Of a stretch of DNA of 34,901 bases, positions 15,084 through 23,203 are shown in pieces. The translations under genes and the position numbers were made by a program. Within the stretch, counting starts at the first letter, position 1; every line of letters begins with the position of its first letter. The notes beneath the pieces are model-generated. The model was given only the letters and a program-made list of their open reading frames with translations, searched no databases and was not told where the DNA came from. The stretch is from an uncultured Muribaculaceae bacterium (GTDB lineage Bacteria; Bacteroidota; Bacteroidia; Bacteroidales; Muribaculaceae), in contig CAJTJV010000031.1 of NCBI GenBank assembly GCA_910576775.1, positions 1-34,901 of the forward strand, given 5' to 3'.

Positions 15084-16600
15084 TATTTATCAGTATTTTC
15101 AGTGTTATCGTCGTGTTTTTTACGTGTCCGCCATGCCGGGCGATTGATGATTATCTCTTTGTCGGCAGAAATGGATGGCATTGTGGGTTTGTTTCCAAGG
15201 CGGAATGGCCGGCGTCCGTCCTGAGGTTTTACCTGGTGGTCTTCCTTGCGTGCGGGTCGTTCGTCGCGGTCGCGTTTTACGAATCTATCCCTTCTGTCCC
15301 TCCGTCCGAAATCTTCTTTTCTATCCTTGTCTTTGCGGTCGAAATTATTTTTTCGGTTTTTGTTCTTGCGGTCGTCGGTTGCGGGCCTTTTTTTACGTTC
15401 GGGATGTCCGTTGGAATTCAAGTCTTTGATTCTGCCGCCGGAGGCGCGGAAAGTTTTTTTATTCCCGGCAAACATCACATATTCGCGCAGCTCGCAGTCG
15501 AGACCGCCGTTGTTGACGGCAATTTTCTGAGAGGGTGCGAGTCCTATCTCTCCGAAATATTCGTCATTGTAACCGATTATCCACGCGGTATAGCCGGTGA
15601 ATACGTGCTTGAGCACCGTGCCTATGGTTTTATAGAGGGCTGCCATGTCGTCTACGCTGATGCGTTTGCCGTAGGGCGGGTTTGTTACAATTACGCCGGC
15701 CGGTTGTGGCGCGTTCTGCCATGTGGCAATGCTCTTTGTATCGAAAGTGATATATCGGTCGACCCCGGCGCTCTTTGCATTTTCGCGTGCAATGTCTATG
15801 GCGCGGGGGAGTATGTCGGCGGCGAGGATGGGACATGTCACCTCGCGTTCGCCACTGTCATCGTTGTATATCTCCTGAAGGAGGGCGGCGTCGAAATCAG
15901 GCCAGGTCTCAAAAGCGAAATGTTTGCGATATACGCCCGGATTGATGCCTGCTGCAATCATGGCAGCCTCGATGGCAAAGGTACCGGAGCCGCACATGGG
16001 GTCGATGAAAGGAGTGTCGCCTTTCCAACCTGTCATAAGGATTATCCCGGCGGCGAGAACCTCGTTGATGGGAGCGTCGGTTTGCGCGGAGCGCCAGCCG
16101 CGTCGGTGGAGCGATTCGCCCGACGAGTCGAGCGACAGGGTGACATGACGCTCTGAGATGTGTACGTTAATCATGATGTCAGCGCCGTCGAGGCGTACAC
16201 TTGGGCGTCTTTCGTTTTCGTCGCGGTCGCGGAACCAGTCGACGATTGCATCCTTCACACGGTATGTCACAAACTGGCTGTGTTTGAATTCGCTGCTGTT
16301 TGTAACGGTGTCGATTGCAAAAGTCTGATCCACCCGCAGAAGTGTCGACCAGTCGAACGCTTTTACTTTGGCGTAGAGCGTATCGGCATCGGATGCATCG
16401 AATTTCAGAAATGGTTTAAGAATCCTTAGAGCCGTGCGGCAGCACATGTTTGCTTTGTACAGAAGGGCAAGGTTGCCACGGAAGCTAACCATACGCTTCC
16501 CCGGCGTAACGTCCTCGGCACCGAGCGCCCTTAGCTCGTCGGCGAGGACGGCTTCAAGACCCTGAAAGGTCTTGGCTACCATTTCGAATGTAGATGTCAT
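15083..16600 (-). CDS. THUMP-domain class I SAM-dependent RNA methyltransferase (RlmL/K family)
   Basis: A 505-residue methyltransferase that probably modifies 23S rRNA guanine. An N-terminal ferredoxin-like plus THUMP domain (about 1-160) precedes the UPF0020 methyltransferase domain with SAM motif DPMCGSGT (200-207) and catalytic NPPY (307-310). After residue 398 comes an unusual tail of about 60 residues made almost only of Lys, Arg, Asp and Glu, then a short basic end; the tail is probably disordered and RNA-binding. E. coli RlmL has a fused second methyltransferase, absent here. It leads a four-gene operon with purD, a membrane protein and pdxB. Confidence 0.9.
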   Translation of the reverse strand: MTSTFEMVAKTFQGLEAVLADELRALGAEDVTPGKRMVSFRGNLALLYKANMCCRTALRILKPFLKFDASDADTLYAKVKAFDWSTLLRVDQTFAIDTVTNSSEFKHSQFVTYRVKDAIVDWFRDRDENERRPSVRLDGADIMINVHISERHVTLSLDSSGESLHRRGWRSAQTDAPINEVLAAGIILMTGWKGDTPFIDPMCGSGTFAIEAAMIAAGINPGVYRKHFAFETWPDFDAALLQEIYNDDSGEREVTCPILAADILPRAIDIARENAKSAGVDRYITFDTKSIATWQNAPQPAGVIVTNPPYGKRISVDDMAALYKTIGTVLKHVFTGYTAWIIGYNDEYFGEIGLAPSQKIAVNNGGLDCELREYVMFAGNKKTFRASGGRIKDLNSNGHPERKKRPATDDRKNKNRKNNFDRKDKDRKEDFGRRDRRDRFVKRDRDERPARKEDHQVKPQDGRRPFRLGNKPTMPSISADKEIIINRPAWRTRKKHDDNTENTDK

Positions 16601-16619
16601 GATTTTTAGTTTTGTGCTG

Positions 16620-16627
16620 CAAAATTA
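16620..16627 (-). promoter_or_regulatory. -7 element of the methyltransferase-purD-pdxB operon
   Basis: CAAAATTA reads TAATTTTG on the minus strand, 19 nt before ATG 16600. No good -33 TTTG is at 19-21 nt; a nearby TTTTGG is too close. Confidence 0.55.
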
Positions 16628-16681
16628 GCCAAAATCCGCGATATAGAGCTAATCCGGCGCGTTTTTTAGTTTCAACGATAG

Positions 16682-16719
16682 TAAAAAAGACCTCCATGTC
16701 CGGTTGCGGGGCATGGAGG
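16682..16719 (-). terminator. Rho-independent terminator after the outer-membrane-protein gene
   Basis: CCTCCATG (16691-16698) pairs with CATGGAGG (16712-16719). On the minus strand the stem is followed by TCTTTTTT. It ends the lipoprotein/barrel pair encoded to the right. Confidence 0.85.
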
Positions 16720-16744
16720 ATATGCTTTTGATGTGGAGATTGCT

Positions 16745-17509
16745 TCAGAATGTGAAGGCGATGTAGAAGCGGGTGGCGGCGAACTTGCGTTTGATTTTTA
16801 CGGAAGAACCGGAGTCTCCGTCCTCGTCATCGCCGAAAATTCCGCTGAAATCGAGTGGCTTGAATTTACCGCTTCCCCAGCGTCCTTCGATACCGACAGA
16901 TATGGCCCGGTATATGATTTTGCCGCCGAAATCCATCATGCCGGTATATGCCCATGATACTTCCGTTTCGCCGTCCTGGCTGAGAATATAGGCCGTTACG
17001 GCAGGCTGGTAGTGGAAATAGACGCTTGCGCGGAGATAGCGGGCGCCGTTGCTCATTCCGGCAAAGGGCGAGAAGCCGAGGTTCGGTCCGATACCGAAGG
17101 CGCCTACGGTGACGTTGAAACATCCGAGATTGGTGAGTTTGTCCATAATGTCCGAGCCGGATTCATTTCCGTAGTCGTAAGAAGGTCCATCCCAATCTGC
17201 CCATCCGTCGGCCTTGTCGGTTTTGTATTTTGCCATGCTGATATCTGTCCATCGCACGTCGAGACCTAATTTCAGCATTCCGAACCATGGTTTGCTTTTG
17301 GGCCAGTAATAGGTGTTTCCTTTTGCGATGAAGAAGCTGAACTTGGAATTTTTTACGGCTTCGAAATCGGTGCCGGTCTGTTGTTTTGCGTAGCCCAGAA
17401 GGGTATAGGAGTTTTTGCGCCACACGTCGTTGGGATTTACGTCCTGGGCATATACTGAGCAGCAGATGCAAGCCAGCACTGCTGCTGTTATGTTGCGTAG
17501 TAAATTCAT
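16745..17509 (-). CDS. Secreted, probable outer-membrane beta-barrel protein
   Basis: A 254-residue protein with a clear signal peptide ending at VYAQ. The remainder is rich in Gly, Tyr, Trp and Phe with strand-like alternation and ends in ATRFYIAFTF, a C-terminal Phe typical of outer-membrane barrels. No family can be named. A short acidic segment (GDDEDGDSG) near residue 230 is probably a loop. It follows the lipoprotein gene by 2 bp and is followed by a terminator, so the two form one operon and may work together at the outer membrane. Confidence 0.75.
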   Translation of the reverse strand: MNLLRNITAAVLACICCSVYAQDVNPNDVWRKNSYTLLGYAKQQTGTDFEAVKNSKFSFFIAKGNTYYWPKSKPWFGMLKLGLDVRWTDISMAKYKTDKADGWADWDGPSYDYGNESGSDIMDKLTNLGCFNVTVGAFGIGPNLGFSPFAGMSNGARYLRASVYFHYQPAVTAYILSQDGETEVSWAYTGMMDFGGKIIYRAISVGIEGRWGSGKFKPLDFSGIFGDDEDGDSGSSVKIKRKFAATRFYIAFTF

Positions 17510-17511
17510 GG

Positions 17512-18264
17512 TTAGTATCTGTAGTTAAGAGTGATTGTTTCGCCTTCTATCATTGCCCGTTCGGCGCGGATATAGCCGTGATTGGTGAGCTTATAATCGT
17601 AGCGCTCTAAACTATACTCGTCGCTTGCTGTTGCGATGAATTTAGATGGTGCTTTGCCGAACAGTCCTGTAAGGTTGAAGAAATTGAAAGTGCCGTACCA
17701 GAAAGGCGACCATTGATAATGTTCGTTTTTGATGTCGGTGTATGTATAGCGGAAATGTTCGGTGTGGTTCGGATCTACAGGGTCATACTCGTCGATAGCT
17801 GTCAGCAGGCCGTTGGACCAAGTATATGTCATGTGCCCTCCGTCGCTATAGTTTATCTTGACGAGATGTCCGTCGTTGTCATATTGGAATGTCTGGGTGA
17901 TATGTTCGGGGTCGTTTGCTTCTATGGTTACGAACGATGCAATGTAACCTTTGTCGTTTAGCTGTACGTCCGTGAAATCGATGCGGCCGTCATCGCCGTC
18001 TGCTGTCATGGATGTGATTTTTGATCCGTTGTAGCTTATCTGGAGCTCGAAATCGAATGTCGGGGAGCTGATTTTAGTCACGCGGTTCTGATTGTCGTAT
18101 TGTACGGATACGGCTTTTACGAGTCCCATCATAGTAATCTCTTTTACCAGGCCATTTCCGGAATCCCCGCCATCAATATCTTTAGGCTCGTCGAGGGTGC
18201 ACGACGCTAAAAGCGTCATACCGGATGCCAACATAAACAGGCGTCCTATTTTCTTGAAATCCAT
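17512..18264 (-). CDS. Lipoprotein, DUF4595-like repeat protein
   Basis: A 250-residue lipoprotein with lipobox LLASC (Cys22) followed by an acidic, Gly-rich linker that suggests surface or periplasmic exposure. The body contains repeated YDNQNRVTKI, YDNDGHLVKI-like motifs that resemble RHS/YD-type beta hairpins and the DUF4595 family of Bacteroidota lipoproteins. Function unknown. It is co-transcribed with the barrel protein next to it from a promoter at 18299-18331. Confidence 0.75.
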   Translation of the reverse strand: MDFKKIGRLFMLASGMTLLASCTLDEPKDIDGGDSGNGLVKEITMMGLVKAVSVQYDNQNRVTKISSPTFDFELQISYNGSKITSMTADGDDGRIDFTDVQLNDKGYIASFVTIEANDPEHITQTFQYDNDGHLVKINYSDGGHMTYTWSNGLLTAIDEYDPVDPNHTEHFRYTYTDIKNEHYQWSPFWYGTFNFFNLTGLFGKAPSKFIATASDEYSLERYDYKLTNHGYIRAERAMIEGETITLNYRY

Positions 18265-18298
18265 TTTTTGTGATAATGTTGAAAATTGTTTTGATTTG

Positions 18299-18331
18299 CA
18301 AATATATGAAATTTTTCCAACTCAAAACAAA
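18299..18331 (-). promoter_or_regulatory. Promoter of the lipoprotein/barrel pair
   Basis: On the minus strand, TTTG (18328-18331) and TATATTTG (18299-18306) are separated by 21 nt. The predicted leader is about 28 nt. Confidence 0.6.
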
Positions 18332-18462
18332 AATATGTGGCAAAAAGCAAGTAAACGATAAAAAATAATCAAAATAGTCAAATAGTCAGAGATATTCCGA
18401 AAGTTTATTATGGATAATATCATACCTGAAAGTATGAAAATCCCCAATTTGGCGTTTTTTTG

Positions 18463-18690
18463 TTATGTATTCTTTTTAGACTCGTTGTATTCATCCCAAA
18501 TAAGTGTAGCAAGGTATTTAACGCTACGGCACTGTAAGTCGGCGATACCTTCTTCTATTAATTCCGATATATCAGATTGATAATATAAATCGGCAGCTTC
18601 CTGAAATGATATACCGTAAAGGTCGCACAAACTCTTTATTATACTCGCGCTTTTGCTGGCCTGGAAAGCCAGTCTGTTTTCGTCCGTCAT
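18463..18690 (-). CDS. DUF3791-like small protein (distal copy)
   Basis: A 75-residue, probably helical, soluble protein resembling DUF3791 proteins found next to DUF3990 genes. Its central pattern, hydrophobic helix then YGISFQEA...L, a short hinge and a final helix ending in LIWDEY, lines up loosely with the other small gene of the cassette (LNMSQREIYRRL...LTDYM). Its ATG overlaps the stop of the DUF3990 gene by 4 bp (ATGA). A role as antitoxin or accessory is inferred from context, not shown. A small hairpin (18421-18436) lies downstream. Confidence 0.75.
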   Translation of the reverse strand: MTDENRLAFQASKSASIIKSLCDLYGISFQEAADLYYQSDISELIEEGIADLQCRSVKYLATLIWDEYNESKKNT

Positions 18691-19157
18691 AATTGTTTGC
18701 TTTCAATATGTTTCAGACATTTGTCGAGCATCCGTTGTGAACGGATGCAATACTGGATGTTGGGCTTTTCATATTTAAGAAGCCCTAAAGTTTCGTTTTC
18801 CGATAATTCTCCTACAAAATAACGGTCGAGAGTCTGAATCACGCGATCGTTGGCTATGCCGCCGATTACGATGTCGAAATCAGAGTTGTCATTGCCTGCA
18901 CGGCAATTTGCAATAAAATTGAGCCAATCTTTATCATAGCTGTTGAATTTCAATATTTTCCATTCCGATGGCTCAAATTTAAACTCATAAATATTGAGCC
19001 ATGCCTCCCTTTTGCGGCGGAGAAATCGTTGAGCATATTTTACAGCTTGTTCATGAATTGATGTCAGATAAAAACCACGCCCGAAATCAAGATAATTACG
19101 GGAATAGATAATATCAGGTTTAGTTACTGATACATCTGATGAATGATATAGTTTCAT
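18687..19157 (-). CDS. DUF3990 protein, putative ADP-ribosyltransferase-like toxin
   Basis: A 156-residue soluble protein matching the DUF3990 pattern. It begins MKLYHSS, with His5 where ADP-ribosyltransferase folds carry their first NAD-binding residue (usually YHGS/T), then LDFGRGFYLT (23-32) and IHEQAVKYA, the usual second block, a DIVIGGIAND segment (95-104) and QYCIRSQ (135-141). These are the blocks expected of an NAD-binding ADP-ribosyltransferase-like fold; activity and target are unknown. It is sandwiched between two DUF3791-like genes with 1-bp and 4-bp overlaps, and the region is AT-richer than its neighbours, suggesting lateral transfer. Confidence 0.8.
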   Translation of the reverse strand: MKLYHSSDVSVTKPDIIYSRNYLDFGRGFYLTSIHEQAVKYAQRFLRRKREAWLNIYEFKFEPSEWKILKFNSYDKDWLNFIANCRAGNDNSDFDIVIGGIANDRVIQTLDRYFVGELSENETLGLLKYEKPNIQYCIRSQRMLDKCLKHIESKQL

Positions 19158-19372
19158 TAAGGCAATACTCCTTTCTCCCTCATGTAATCGGTTAGGTCTT
19201 CTACAAGATAGCGGGAACTGAATGTGTGCAATACGTCATACGACGGTATAATATATTCGTAAAGTATTCCCGAATGCTTTAACCGTCGATAAATCTCGCG
19301 CTGACTCATGTTCAGCACTTGTGCGAGTTTGCTTATACAATACGTTACAAATTCGAGAGTTTTTATGTCCAT
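19157..19372 (-). CDS. DUF3791-like small protein (proximal copy)
   Basis: A 71-residue, helical, basic protein and first gene of the three-gene cassette. Residues 20-35 (LNMSQREIYRRLKHSG) read like a helix-turn-helix, which would suit DNA-binding autoregulation or toxin binding. Its stop shares one base with the DUF3990 start (TAATG). A TAnnTTTG motif precedes it at 19395-19402. As for its partner, an antitoxin role is inference from gene order. Confidence 0.75.
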   Translation of the reverse strand: MDIKTLEFVTYCISKLAQVLNMSQREIYRRLKHSGILYEYIIPSYDVLHTFSSRYLVEDLTDYMREKGVLP

Positions 19373-19394
19373 TATTTAAATATGCCTTGGATTG

Positions 19395-19402
19395 CAAAGT
19401 TA
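19395..19402 (-). promoter_or_regulatory. -7 element of the DUF3791-DUF3990 cassette
   Basis: CAAAGTTA reads TAACTTTG on the minus strand, 22 nt before the ATG of the first gene. The -33 is not clear. Confidence 0.55.
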
Positions 19403-19483
19403 ATGATTTTTGTAATAATATTGATCTGTGTATTTCCTGATTATACGTGATGAGATGCGGAGCCAATGTTTTTTCGATAAAAT

Positions 19484-19517
19484 AAAAAAGCCGCTCTGTA
19501 TTATGAGTGGCTTTTTA
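19484..19517. terminator. Bidirectional terminator after rubrerythrin
   Basis: AAAAAGCCGCTC (19485-19496) pairs with GAGTGGCTTTTT (19505-19516), one G-T pair, with an 8-nt loop. A-runs and T-runs on both sides allow termination in both directions. It ends the rubrerythrin gene and insulates the cassette to its left. Confidence 0.85.
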
Positions 19518-19531
19518 TGATGTTTTGAATG

Positions 19532-20122
19532 TCAGATTATATCGGGGTAATCCATTCCCATGTAGTGTTCGCGGGGATGATCGCATGCAGGGCATTCGGC
19601 CGGAGGTTCTGTGCCTTTGTATTCATAGCCGCAAACGAGGCATTTCCATGTTATGGCTTTATCGCGTTTCCATACCGTGCCGTCCTTTACCTGTTTGAGA
19701 TAATGCAGGAAGCGGCGTCGGTGTTGTTCCTCTATCTCGGCAATTGCGAGGAAATGTTCGGCTATTTCATCAAAGCCTTCTTCGTTGGCGATTTTTGCGA
19801 ATGCTCTGTACATTTCGGATCCTTCCTTCAGTTCTTCACGCGCGGCAATCTCAAGGTTTTCGGCGGTGGTGCCTATTATTCCGGCGTCAACGTCGACGGT
19901 TACAGGCAAAGAGCCTCCTTCGAGATATTTGAAATATACTTTGGCGTGTCGGAGTTCGTTTTCCGCGGTGTCCTCGAAAATATGCTGAATGGGGAAATAC
20001 TCTTCTTTTTCGGCTTTCGAGGCATAGAACATATATCGGCTATAGGCTGCTGATTCAGCCATGTATGAGGCGACGAGGTTCTTTTCAGTCTGCGTGCCTT
20101 TTATGCTTTTTTTTGCTGACAT
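19532..20122 (-). CDS. Rubrerythrin
   Basis: A 196-residue non-haem iron protein that reduces hydrogen peroxide and protects anaerobes from oxidative stress. The ferritin-like di-iron domain (about 1-145) has the expected Glu/His ligands in ESAAYSRY (Glu23), ENELRH (Glu55 and His59), REE near 95-97 and EIEEQH (about 129-134). The C-terminal rubredoxin domain has Cys161, Cys164, Cys177 and Cys180. ATG 20122 (MSAKKSIKGT) fits rubrerythrin N-termini; a longer in-frame start at 20161 is unlikely. It begins 69 bp after the TonB-receptor stop and may share its transcript or have its own weak promoter. Confidence 0.95.
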   Translation of the reverse strand: MSAKKSIKGTQTEKNLVASYMAESAAYSRYMFYASKAEKEEYFPIQHIFEDTAENELRHAKVYFKYLEGGSLPVTVDVDAGIIGTTAENLEIAAREELKEGSEMYRAFAKIANEEGFDEIAEHFLAIAEIEEQHRRRFLHYLKQVKDGTVWKRDKAITWKCLVCGYEYKGTEPPAECPACDHPREHYMGMDYPDII

Positions 20123-20191
20123 AGGACAAATAGTTTTAATCGTTGTGTCCATATACAACAAAACGTCTTGGCGGTAAGTTCGCCGTGGGAA

Positions 20192-22606
20192 TCAAAATTC
20201 CACCGAAAGACGGACGTTGAATTGTCGGCGCGTGAGGTAATTGGGTACGGCATACTGGAGACGGTTCACGTCCGTCACCCAGTAGTAGCTGTTCACGTTG
20301 CTGATATCGAGCAGGTTGAATACGTCCACTCCGAGCCATGCGTTTTTGAAAACCTTGTTGAGGCCTGTGCGCGGCGCACCTTCCTTGGGTGGTGATATCA
20401 GGGCATATGCCAGACCTATGTCGACGCGCTTGTAAGCCGGAGCGCGGAAATAGCCTTTGTCACGGCTCCCGCGCGGTGCTGTCATGGGAAGACCGTCGGA
20501 AAAGATGCCGCGCAGATTGAATTTCAGCTTGGGAACTTTAGGGAAAAAATCGGTGAAGAAAAGAGCGAAGCTGTAGCGCTGGTCGGTAGGCCGGGGAACA
20601 TTGACGCCGTTGAGTTTCTCCTGTGTTTTCATCAGGGAGAAACTGAGCCACGAATCCGTTCCGGGTACAAACTGGCCGAATAACTTGAAATCCACGCCGG
20701 TAGTGAATCCGTTCGACAGATTACGGCCCGCATATACAATTTTGAGATTTTCTATTTCGTAGGGGATAAGGTTGCCGAGGTTTTTATAATATGCTTCGCC
20801 GGAGAGTTTGAAGGGGCGGCCGAAGGCGCGGAATGTGTAGTCGGCTCCGAGGATAAGCTGATAGGAGCGCTGGCTTTTGATGTCCTTGTTCAGTTGTACC
20901 ACGACGTTTCCGTCGGGCAGCTCGTTCATAACCCGGAATTCTTTGTAGAACGGCGACTGGTAGTAGAGACCCGTGGCGAGGCGCAGCGACAGCCGCGGGC
21001 AACGGGTCGGAACGAAGCCGACGCTGATGCGCGGGCTTACGAGGAATTCGTTGTTGAAATCCCAGTACGACATGCGTATGCCGCCGTTGAGGTTGAGATA
21101 TCCGGCATCGGTGTCGAGGCGATAGGTGTCCATGGCGTAGAACTCTAGTCGGTTCGACGACAGGTCGTTGTTCGACGACATATTGTATATTACCCGCAGG
21201 GCGTCGGGGTCGAAGGGAAGTGAGAAACCGGCGGAGTCGCGCAACTCCCATTCGCGGGCGCGCTCCATCACGTTCTCGTGTTTGAATGTCAGTCCGTAGC
21301 TGAGATTATTGCGTTTTATGCCGGTCTCGCCTCGCAGACTCATCTGTAGGACGGACGCTTTGAAGCGGTTGCGGGCGTGTTCATGGTAACGTCCTACACC
21401 CAGCTCACCACCGACGGTGCTGTTGTCTCCGTCGGAGCCGCCGGCCTGGTCGAGCCAGTATTCGCCGGAGATGTCATAGCCCACAAGTTCGTTTGTGAGG
21501 TATGCTGAGGCCTGTAAAGTGAATGTGTTGCCTTTGTTTGGCTTGAAATCGAGACTCAGCGCTCCGAAATAGGTTTCGAAGCGGTCGCGTTCCTGTCCGT
21601 CGAAATAGACGGTGAACTCTTTGGAGTCGGTAGCGGTGCCGAATTTGGTATTCCGGTTATGTGGGATGAATTTGTAATTGTTGACGGCGATGTTTCCCAG
21701 AAAAGATACCTTCCACTTGGGATTGAAGGTGAATGCCATGCTTGTCTGGTAGTCGAAGAAGCGCGGGTCGTACTCGCCTTTTTCGTCGAGAGAGCTAAGG
21801 AGAGAGGAATTCTGCTTGTAGCGTATGCCATGGAGTTGGGAGAACTTGCGAGAGCTGCTTCCGACAGATGCCGTAGCCCCCATCAAAGACGCTGACACGG
21901 AACCCTCGAAGGTTTCGGGTTCGCGGTACGTTATGTCGAGCACGCTGCTCATTTTGTCGCCGTATTGTGCCGAGAAACCGCCGGTGGAGAATCCGATGGC
22001 TCCCACCATGTCGGGATTCACGATGCTGAGGCCTTCCTGTTGGCCTGATGATATAAGCTGAGGACGATAGACCTCTATGCCGTTGATATATACGGAATTT
22101 TCGTCATAACTGCCGCCGCGGACGCTGTATTGGCTCGACATTTCGTTTGTGCTGTTGACACCGGCGAGGGTGCTGAGCATTGATTCGACGCTGCCGCCGC
22201 TGACGTCCGGAGCGAGTTTGTAGCTGCTGCCGTCGATTTTCTGCATGCCGGAGGTCTGCTTCTGGAAATCCGTCACCTCTATGCCGCCGAGTGCGTAGGT
22301 GGCAGGCGTCATCTTGACGTTGAGGGTGACGTCGCCGGAGGCGTCGATTAGTCGCCGCTTCGATTCTTCAAAACCTATGCAGCTGAAAACCACGCGGATG
22401 GTATCGGCTTCCGGGATAGAGAGAGAGTAGCGGCCGTCGAGTCCGCTTGTGGTGCCGAGAGTCTTGCCCTGCACTTTGACGGTGACAAACTCCAACGGCT
22501 CGTTGTTCTGGTCGGTGACGAGTCCGGAAAGTTTCACAGGGCCTTTTGCAAGAGTGCTGAAGATGCTTAGCGCGAGGATTATATATGTAGCAAGAAATTT
22601 TTTCAT
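20192..22606 (-). CDS. TonB-dependent receptor with carboxypeptidase-regulatory-like N-terminal domain
   Basis: An 804-residue outer-membrane transporter driven by TonB. A signal peptide (1-21) is followed by a carboxypeptidase-regulatory-like domain (about 24-110), a plug domain (about 120-230, with SVRGGSYDENSVYINGIEVY) and a 22-strand-type barrel ending in FNVRLSVEF. It is not a SusC protein: it is shorter, has no SusD partner, and lacks the SusC plug signature. The substrate is unknown. A DUF1573 gene lies 121 bp upstream. A 9-bp perfect hairpin ends one base before its ATG and covers the usual ribosome binding region. Confidence 0.92.
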   Translation of the reverse strand: MKKFLATYIILALSIFSTLAKGPVKLSGLVTDQNNEPLEFVTVKVQGKTLGTTSGLDGRYSLSIPEADTIRVVFSCIGFEESKRRLIDASGDVTLNVKMTPATYALGGIEVTDFQKQTSGMQKIDGSSYKLAPDVSGGSVESMLSTLAGVNSTNEMSSQYSVRGGSYDENSVYINGIEVYRPQLISSGQQEGLSIVNPDMVGAIGFSTGGFSAQYGDKMSSVLDITYREPETFEGSVSASLMGATASVGSSSRKFSQLHGIRYKQNSSLLSSLDEKGEYDPRFFDYQTSMAFTFNPKWKVSFLGNIAVNNYKFIPHNRNTKFGTATDSKEFTVYFDGQERDRFETYFGALSLDFKPNKGNTFTLQASAYLTNELVGYDISGEYWLDQAGGSDGDNSTVGGELGVGRYHEHARNRFKASVLQMSLRGETGIKRNNLSYGLTFKHENVMERAREWELRDSAGFSLPFDPDALRVIYNMSSNNDLSSNRLEFYAMDTYRLDTDAGYLNLNGGIRMSYWDFNNEFLVSPRISVGFVPTRCPRLSLRLATGLYYQSPFYKEFRVMNELPDGNVVVQLNKDIKSQRSYQLILGADYTFRAFGRPFKLSGEAYYKNLGNLIPYEIENLKIVYAGRNLSNGFTTGVDFKLFGQFVPGTDSWLSFSLMKTQEKLNGVNVPRPTDQRYSFALFFTDFFPKVPKLKFNLRGIFSDGLPMTAPRGSRDKGYFRAPAYKRVDIGLAYALISPPKEGAPRTGLNKVFKNAWLGVDVFNLLDISNVNSYYWVTDVNRLQYAVPNYLTRRQFNVRLSVEF

Positions 22607-22607
22607 A

Positions 22608-22630
22608 AGCCGTTATAATTGATAACGGCT
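22608..22630 (-). promoter_or_regulatory. Hairpin abutting the TonB-receptor start codon
   Basis: AGCCGTTAT (22608-22616) pairs with ATAACGGCT (22622-22630) across a 5-nt loop. On the minus strand its last base is followed by one T and then ATG, so the folded RNA would occupy positions -2 to -24. It may control translation of the receptor or be the binding site of a dimeric regulator. Confidence 0.6.
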
Positions 22631-22727
22631 GTTTGCTTAAAAAATTGCACGGGCGGCGCCGGAATGCCACGTTAGCCGGCATGAGGCTTCCGTTGCGATT
22701 GCGTTTCTTCCGGATGTTGGTGTAATC

Positions 22728-23141
22728 TCAATTGGCGGGGATTACGACGCCGGTGAGGCGCACGGTGATTTCTTCCGATTTTCCGGCGGCGTTCTTGAAG
22801 CGCAGGCGGACGTCTTTGTCAACCTCGCCTTTCCAGCCTTTCGGCATGAAGGTGATTTTAATTGTGGCGCTTTCTCCCGGTCGAAGAGGCTTGCGCGAAT
22901 ATTTCGGTTGGGTGCATCCGCAACTCGGACGTGCCGAGAGCAGGGTGAGGGCACCGGTTCCGGTGTTGGTATATTTGAATTCATGGACTACGGGGGCGCC
23001 GTCTTCGGCCGCGTTCCCGAAATCGTAGGTCAACGCGTCAAACTGAACTCCGACCTTTTCGCCCGGTACTCGCCGAGCCTCGCTCTGGAATGTCACCAAT
23101 GCGACAAGAGCGAAAACGAATATGCTTATAATTCTTTTCAT
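22728..23141 (-). CDS. DUF1573 secreted protein
   Basis: A 137-residue exported protein. The signal peptide (about 1-22) is followed by an immunoglobulin-like beta domain with the DUF1573 hallmark SCGCT (73-77) and the sequence HEFKYTNTGTGALTLL. DUF1573 proteins are common in Bacteroidota, mostly uncharacterised; the paired Cys may bind a metal or form a disulphide. It lies between meaB and the TonB receptor on the same strand. No TAnnTTTG is seen before it, but a 10-bp direct repeat (CCTCCGTAAT at 23175 and 23194) lies in the short gap from meaB. Confidence 0.88.
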   Translation of the reverse strand: MKRIISIFVFALVALVTFQSEARRVPGEKVGVQFDALTYDFGNAAEDGAPVVHEFKYTNTGTGALTLLSARPSCGCTQPKYSRKPLRPGESATIKITFMPKGWKGEVDKDVRLRFKNAAGKSEEITVRLTGVVIPAN

Positions 23142-23174
23142 AAAATGATAACTGCCGTAGGGCGGAAAAGGTTT

Positions 23175-23203
23175 CCTCCGTAATGCGGAATCGCCTCCGT
23201 AAT
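23175..23203. repeat. 10-bp direct repeat before the DUF1573 gene
   Basis: CCTCCGTAAT occurs at 23175-23184 and 23194-23203, 19 bp apart, in the 62-bp gap between meaB and the DUF1573 gene. Possible operator; may be chance. Confidence 0.4.

Noticed and set aside
15113..16156. 347-codon open frame antisense to the methyltransferase gene
   Set aside because: Same reasoning: the minus strand has all methyltransferase motifs in order, and the antisense product has none.
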